Below the pieces are notes generated by a model, which saw only the letters and a program-made list of their open reading frames with translations, was not told where the DNA came from and made no database searches. A DNA stretch of 22,942 nucleotides from a virus: the IMG/VR virus record IMGVR_UViG_3300044678_001940, positions 1-22,942 of that record; one strand, written 5' to 3'. Shown here one piece after another: positions 20,305 to 22,942 of the stretch (position 1 is its first letter; the number at the start of each line of letters is the position of its first letter). A program made the translations under genes and the position numbers.

Positions 20305-20346
20305 ATGAAGCGAGAACAGGGGTGCGGCTATGGCACGCGCCCGTAA
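20305..20346 (+). CDS. Possible 13-residue leader peptide
   Basis: ATG 20305 is three bases after AGGGAG and encodes MKREQGCGYGTRP, ending in TAA at 20344. It overlaps the replication-gene start (20330) in another frame. Short, so weak evidence; it may couple or attenuate translation of the next gene, or be a by-product of the ribosome binding site. Confidence 0.3.
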   Translation: MKREQGCGYGTRP

Positions 20347-21331
20347 CATCAAGCCGGGATTCTTCGAGAGCGACGACCCGGCAAAAGTCGGCTATCCGCA
20401 GCGCCTTCTGTGGATCGCCATGTGGACGCTGGCGGACAAAGAAGGCCGCCTGGAGTACCGCCCGACGCGGCTCAAAAAGTACGCCTTTGGCTTCGATCCG
20501 GCGACCGTGGAAGACGTCGCGCAGTGGGTTCACGACCTCCACGACGCCGGGCTGATCGTCCTTTATCCGGTTGGATCGGTCGAGGTAATCCAGTGCGTGA
20601 ACTTCCTGAAGCACCAGCGGCCGCACTATAAGGACCAGGAGAGCGAGTACCCTCCTCCCCAAAGTTCCCCAAAGTTCCCCGGGATTTCGGTTAATGATAA
20701 GCCGATCATAGACGATTTCCCCAAAGTTCCCCAAAGTTCCCCGGGGAATCCTGGGGAAACGCTTGATGATACGTCAATGATAGAGGCAAATCCCGGGGAA
20801 TCCTGGGGAAACGGCCTATCATTGGCCGATCATAGACGATTTCCCCAAAGTTCCCCAGGATTTGCCTCTATGATAGGGGGGGTTCCCGGTATGAATGTTG
20901 AATGTGGAATGTTGAATGTGGAAGGGGGAAGGGGGAATGGCGCGCTGGCGCTCGCCCCGCCCCCGCCGCAGCAGCTCCGCATCGATGACAGCGGACCGGA
21001 CCCCGACGAGCTTTTCCAGACCGCGGCGAAGTTTGCCTGCGAGCACCTGCCGGCCGGCGGCGATGTCGGGCTTACGGCTTCAGCCATGCGCTCGGAGTTT
21101 CAGAAGTTGGCCAGCTTCGAGGGTAACCCGGCCGGGTTCTGCCTGGCCTACACTGCCAGCGTCCGCAAGTGGCGCGCGGCATACGACGCCAACCCGGATC
21201 TGCGGACGAAGCAGGCGCAATGGTGGACCCGCGACGGCACGTACTCGCAAGCACCGCCAGCACCACGGGCGCCGCGAAGGTTTGGGCCGGTGGACTTGAA
21301 GGCCGGGCTGGAGGTGGACGATGCCTTGTAA
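20330..21331 (+). CDS. O-like phage replication protein with origin repeats inside
   Basis: The N-terminal 100 residues carry the replisome-organiser-type pattern: MARARNIKPGFFESDDPAKV, WIAMWTLADKEGRLEYRPTR, and VNFLKHQRPHYKDQESEYPP, typical of phage O-like or DnaD-like initiators with a winged-helix fold. The middle (about 108-205) is low-complexity and coincides with iteron repeats in the DNA. The C-terminal part (about 225-333) is helical and may bind partners. By analogy with lambda O, the gene both encodes the initiator and contains the origin. ATG 20330 has a weak GGGG site. Confidence 0.72.
   Translation: MARARNIKPGFFESDDPAKVGYPQRLLWIAMWTLADKEGRLEYRPTRLKKYAFGFDPATVEDVAQWVHDLHDAGLIVLYPVGSVEVIQCVNFLKHQRPHYKDQESEYPPPQSSPKFPGISVNDKPIIDDFPKVPQSSPGNPGETLDDTSMIEANPGESWGNGLSLADHRRFPQSSPGFASMIGGVPGMNVECGMLNVEGGRGNGALALAPPPPQQLRIDDSGPDPDELFQTAAKFACEHLPAGGDVGLTASAMRSEFQKLASFEGNPAGFCLAYTASVRKWRAAYDANPDLRTKQAQWWTRDGTYSQAPPAPRAPRRFGPVDLKAGLEVDDAL
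20701..20857. repeat. 33-bp direct repeats (iteron region)
   Basis: A 33-bp unit, starting GCCGATCATAGACG and ending in a TTCCCC-AAAG-TTCCCC core, occurs at 20701-20733 and 20825-20857. The copies are 124 bp apart and in different codon phase. The core TTCCCCAAAG also repeats at 20657-20683. Confidence 0.85.
20740..20813. repeat. 22-bp direct repeats inside the origin region
   Basis: An exact 22-bp unit beginning CCCGGGGAATCCTGG occurs at 20740-20761 and 20792-20813, 52 bp apart, again in a different codon phase. The unit is roughly the reverse complement of the TTCCCC core. Confidence 0.85.
20776..20877. repeat. Long near-perfect inverted repeat at the putative origin
   Basis: A left arm (about 20778-20811, with ATAGAGGCAAATCC) is matched by the reverse complement of the right arm (about 20840-20875) at nearly all positions. 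A short GGCC/GGCC stem (20813-20827 region) lies between the arms. It could form a cruciform. Confidence 0.7.
20894..20921. repeat. Tandem 14-bp repeat after the iterons
   Basis: AATGTTGAATGTGG occurs twice in tandem, then a purine-rich run of A/G. The unit length is not a multiple of three, so the encoded peptide is read in two phases. Confidence 0.8.
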
Positions 21332-21800
21332 TCGCGGGACGGCCACCGCCCAGCTCAACCGCATGTCGAATCTCCAGGGGTTCGGCTTCATGGCACCGGA
21401 GACGTTCACCTCGCTCATTGACGTTCTCGCCAGCCACTCCGACGATGCGGCGCACGCTCGGGCGGCGGTGGATCTCATACTGGGCCGCAAATCGCTTCCA
21501 ACGGGGCCGCAAGAAATCGCGGACGCGCTGAACGAGGCGAAGCATGGGCAGCCGGTAAACGAAGCTCCTCGGGCAAATACGGGAGGGTGCGGGCGCGAGG
21601 TGCCTGGGCTCACGTATTGGGACTACGATCCAAACTCGCGCGGGCTCGAAAAGATCCACCACCCGGCACGATGCGCAGGTGGAGAAATCCGCGTCACCAA
21701 GTGGGTACGGGTGCAGGGCATGGTGGACGAGCAGGGCAACCAGCTCAAACAGCCGTACGAGTTCAGCGCGAAATGCCGTTGCGCTGGGGGCACGCTATGA
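21321..21800 (+). CDS. Protein after the replication initiator (159 aa), possible loader or partner
   Basis: The first 70 residues are helical (ETFTSLIDVLASHSDDAAH, then RAAVDLILGRKSLP); the second half has Cys at several spots (GGCGREVP, RCAGG, KCRCAGG) that could bind zinc. No Walker A is present, so it is not DnaC-like. In lambda the gene after O is P, the helicase loader; position suggests a similar job but sequence does not show it. Overlaps the upstream stop by 11 bp. Confidence 0.5.
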   Translation: MPCNRGTATAQLNRMSNLQGFGFMAPETFTSLIDVLASHSDDAAHARAAVDLILGRKSLPTGPQEIADALNEAKHGQPVNEAPRANTGGCGREVPGLTYWDYDPNSRGLEKIHHPARCAGGEIRVTKWVRVQGMVDEQGNQLKQPYEFSAKCRCAGGTL

Positions 21801-22000
21801 GCGAAGAGGACGAAGAGTTGCTGTACGCTCGGTTGACGACAATGCGTAGGGAAATAAAGGAGTTACGACGACACAGCAACCTGATGCAACGCATCTTAGC
21901 GGACCAATCCGCGACGATGGCTGCGCTGTGGGAAGCGCTACGGGTTGCGACGGCGAAGAAAATATTACACGTGAGGCTTGACACTGTGAAAAAAAAATAG
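21797..22000 (+). CDS. Small coiled-coil protein (67 aa)
   Basis: Highly charged helix through residues 4-50 (EEDEELLYARLTTMRREIKE), then a basic end KKILHVRLDTVKKK. Starts at ATGA overlap. The end carries a TTGACA that may be a promoter for the next gene. Unknown function. Confidence 0.55.
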   Translation: MSEEDEELLYARLTTMRREIKELRRHSNLMQRILADQSATMAALWEALRVATAKKILHVRLDTVKKK

Positions 22001-22006
22001 CGTAAT
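21978..22006 (+). promoter_or_regulatory. Probable internal promoter before the 22077 gene
   Basis: TTGACA (21978-21983), 17-bp spacer, CGTAAT (22001-22006). The -35 is consensus and the -10 four of six. Transcription would begin about 22013, just before a hairpin-rich leader. Confidence 0.5.
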
Positions 22007-22012
22007 GGAAAT

Positions 22013-22063
22013 AAGCCGTAAGGCTCCCCCGGTGGGGAAAATCACCGCCAGCCCTCACGGGCT
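22013..22063 (+). promoter_or_regulatory. Three-hairpin leader RNA
   Basis: AGCC-GTAA-GGCT (22014-22025), CGGTG/CACCG with 8-base loop (22030-22047) and AGCCC-TCAC-GGGCT (22050-22063), directly followed by GAGGAG at 22071. The first has a GNRA-type tetraloop. May control translation of the next gene. Confidence 0.5.
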
Positions 22064-22076
22064 CCCAATCGAGGAG

Positions 22077-22352
22077 ATGCGCTTGGACACCTTGAAACTG
22101 GCCGGACCGACTGTGATTTGTGAGAACGCAAGCGGTAAGCGGCGAGCAATCAGCCTTGCAACCTTGCGCATCCTCAAAACCGCTGGTGCTGTGGCGCGGC
22201 TGATTCAGCGCAAAAAAGACAAGGCAATCACGCGGGTTTTCCTGTTAGCTGAACCAAACGAGATCGCCACGCGGATAACGGCGCAAGCCACTGTGGTTAA
22301 GGTGCTTCCGAATACCTACACCCACCGCTCATCGCTGATGGCTGGGTTGTGA
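22077..22352 (+). CDS. Hypothetical basic protein (91 aa)
   Basis: The product starts MRLDTLKLAGPTVICENASG, then a basic helix (LATLRILKTAGAVARLIQRK) and a beta end with FLLAEPNEIATRIT. ATG 22077 touches GAGGAG; TTG 22083 has better spacing; ATG 22005, 72 bp upstream, would read through the hairpin leader and lies before the predicted transcript start. No family recognised, possibly DNA-binding. Ends in GTGATG overlap. Confidence 0.5.
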   Translation: MRLDTLKLAGPTVICENASGKRRAISLATLRILKTAGAVARLIQRKKDKAITRVFLLAEPNEIATRITAQATVVKVLPNTYTHRSSLMAGL

Positions 22353-22600
22353 TGATCGACCAATTTGCTCAATGGCTGGCTAGTGTGGTGCGCGAGTGGC
22401 GGTTGCGGCAGCGTCGAAAGCACATTGCTGAACTCACACGCGACATGAAGCGAATGGGCTTTTCGCCCAACACGCAAAACCTTGAGCGTGTGATCTACGG
22501 CAATAACGAAGCCTACCTATGCCCACCTCCCCGCCCCGCTGGTGCGCACGATGCCGAGAAGCCCACGCCGACGCCTGCCCACAACGACAGCCGCGGGTAG
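22352..22600 (+). CDS. Hypothetical basic protein (82 aa)
   Basis: MIDQFAQWLASVVREWRLRQ, a basic helix (RRKHIAELTRDMKRMGF), then a Pro/Ala-rich tail. A GTG at 22349 is one codon earlier. Overlaps the HNH gene by 82 bp in another frame, so its C-terminal Pro-rich part might be partly shaped by the HNH coding. Confidence 0.48.
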   Translation: MIDQFAQWLASVVREWRLRQRRKHIAELTRDMKRMGFSPNTQNLERVIYGNNEAYLCPPPRPAGAHDAEKPTPTPAHNDSRG

Positions 22601-22869
22601 ACCATAGGCCACACGCTACAGCGCGTGGGTATGACGGTAGGTGGCAGAAGATCAGGGCGGCGAAGCGCGGACGTGATCCGCTGTGCGAGTGGTGCAAGGA
22701 AGCAGGCCGCGTGGTACTAGCCGAACTCGTTGACCACTACATACCACTGGCAGCGGGTGGTACTCATGATAATGAGAACCTAGTATCAATGTGCAGACCG
22801 TGCCATGGGTTGAAGACGGAGCAGGATAAGCGGAAGTATCCGCAAGTGTATAAAAAGAATACAGTTTGA
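22519..22869 (+). CDS. HNH endonuclease
   Basis: A 116-residue protein with the HNH fold: Cys56-x-x-Cys59, VDHYIPLAAGG with Asp72-His73, Asn87 in NENL, and Cys92-x-x-Cys95-His96 followed by GLKT. His73, Asn87 and His96 are the nuclease residues and the four Cys bind structural zinc. Small phage HNH proteins of this kind are usually found beside terminase and aid packaging or cleavage at cos sites; terminase, if present, lies beyond the window. ATG 22519 without an obvious ribosome binding site. Confidence 0.88.
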   Translation: MPTSPPRWCARCREAHADACPQRQPRVDHRPHATARGYDGRWQKIRAAKRGRDPLCEWCKEAGRVVLAELVDHYIPLAAGGTHDNENLVSMCRPCHGLKTEQDKRKYPQVYKKNTV

Positions 22870-22926
22870 GGTGTATAATATTTATACGAAATGGCTATTA
22901 GGGTGGGGGTTGTATAAATCTTAGAC
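22848..22926. promoter_or_regulatory. Three 15-bp dyad sites GTAT-N7-ATAC
   Basis: Sites at 22848-22862, 22873-22887 and 22912-22926 (the last ends AGAC, one mismatch). The middle one overlaps TATAAT (22874-22879). Spacing about 25 and 39 bp. Looks like operators for a dimeric regulator acting on a promoter after HNH. Confidence 0.45.
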
Positions 22927-22942
22927 ACATTGAGGACTACAC

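Larger units (their letters stand above)
20657..20921. other. Putative phage replication origin
   Basis: Iterons, inverted repeat and tandem repeat lie within an O-like initiator gene, as for lambda ori in gene O. DNA-level conservation across phases points to protein binding rather than coding. No biochemical evidence. Confidence 0.6.

Noticed and set aside
20657-20921. CRISPR array
   Set aside because: Repeats are irregular, partly inverted and lie inside a coding gene; no spacer pattern.

Overview
The window is about half of a high-GC double-stranded DNA phage or prophage genome. In order it holds tail-fibre genes, a lysis or accessory block, a second tail-fibre block, a strong terminator, and a long rightward early/replication operon ending at an HNH endonuclease. 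Recognisable phage functions are tail fibres, XhlA-like and holin-like membrane proteins, a Sak4-type RecA-fold ATPase beside SSB, an SNF2-like helicase beside a DNA methyltransferase, RusA, and an O-like replication protein carrying iterons. No terminase, portal, capsid, integrase or clear repressor is present. The host looks like a GC-rich environmental bacterium. Several small proteins resemble ones I associate with Acidobacteria (Bryobacterales/Solibacter), but that is an impression, not a demonstration.

Layout. (1) 1-1142: tail-fibre end with three copies of a beta-rich motif, meeting a tiny leftward gene (1139-1276) stop to stop. (2) 1423-4269: a tightly overlapping rightward block with two exported proteins, a holin-like protein, an XhlA-like coiled-coil membrane protein, a calcineurin-type phosphoesterase and an HExxH metallopeptidase. 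(3) 4214-5811: two leftward three-gene operons sharing promoter, intergenic hairpin and gene-junction sequences but with unrelated coding cores, and a small rightward gene between them. (4) 5857-8133: a second tail-fibre-like protein with a signal peptide and a fibronectin-III-like protein whose frame continues past a UGA, ending in a strong intrinsic terminator. (5) 8238-22000: early operon with about 35 mostly overlapping genes. (6) 22000-22942: a probable internal promoter with a hairpin-rich leader, three small genes including HNH, and AT-rich DNA with three related 15-bp dyad sites.

How it works together. The ATPase, SSB, helicase, methyltransferase, RusA and O-like protein form a replication and recombination set. 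Transcription appears to use sigma70-like promoters placed so that the start codon is the predicted first transcribed base, i.e. leaderless mRNAs. Inside the early operon the only gaps over 40 bp each carry a hairpin just upstream of a purine-rich ribosome binding site. Four of these hairpins show the same loop, AUGCCGAC, on stems of different sequence.

The strongest candidates for something undescribed are the loop-conserved hairpins, the duplicated cassette operon with exchangeable genes, the leaderless promoter set, the two-frame iterons inside the replication gene, and the in-frame UGA of the FN3 gene.
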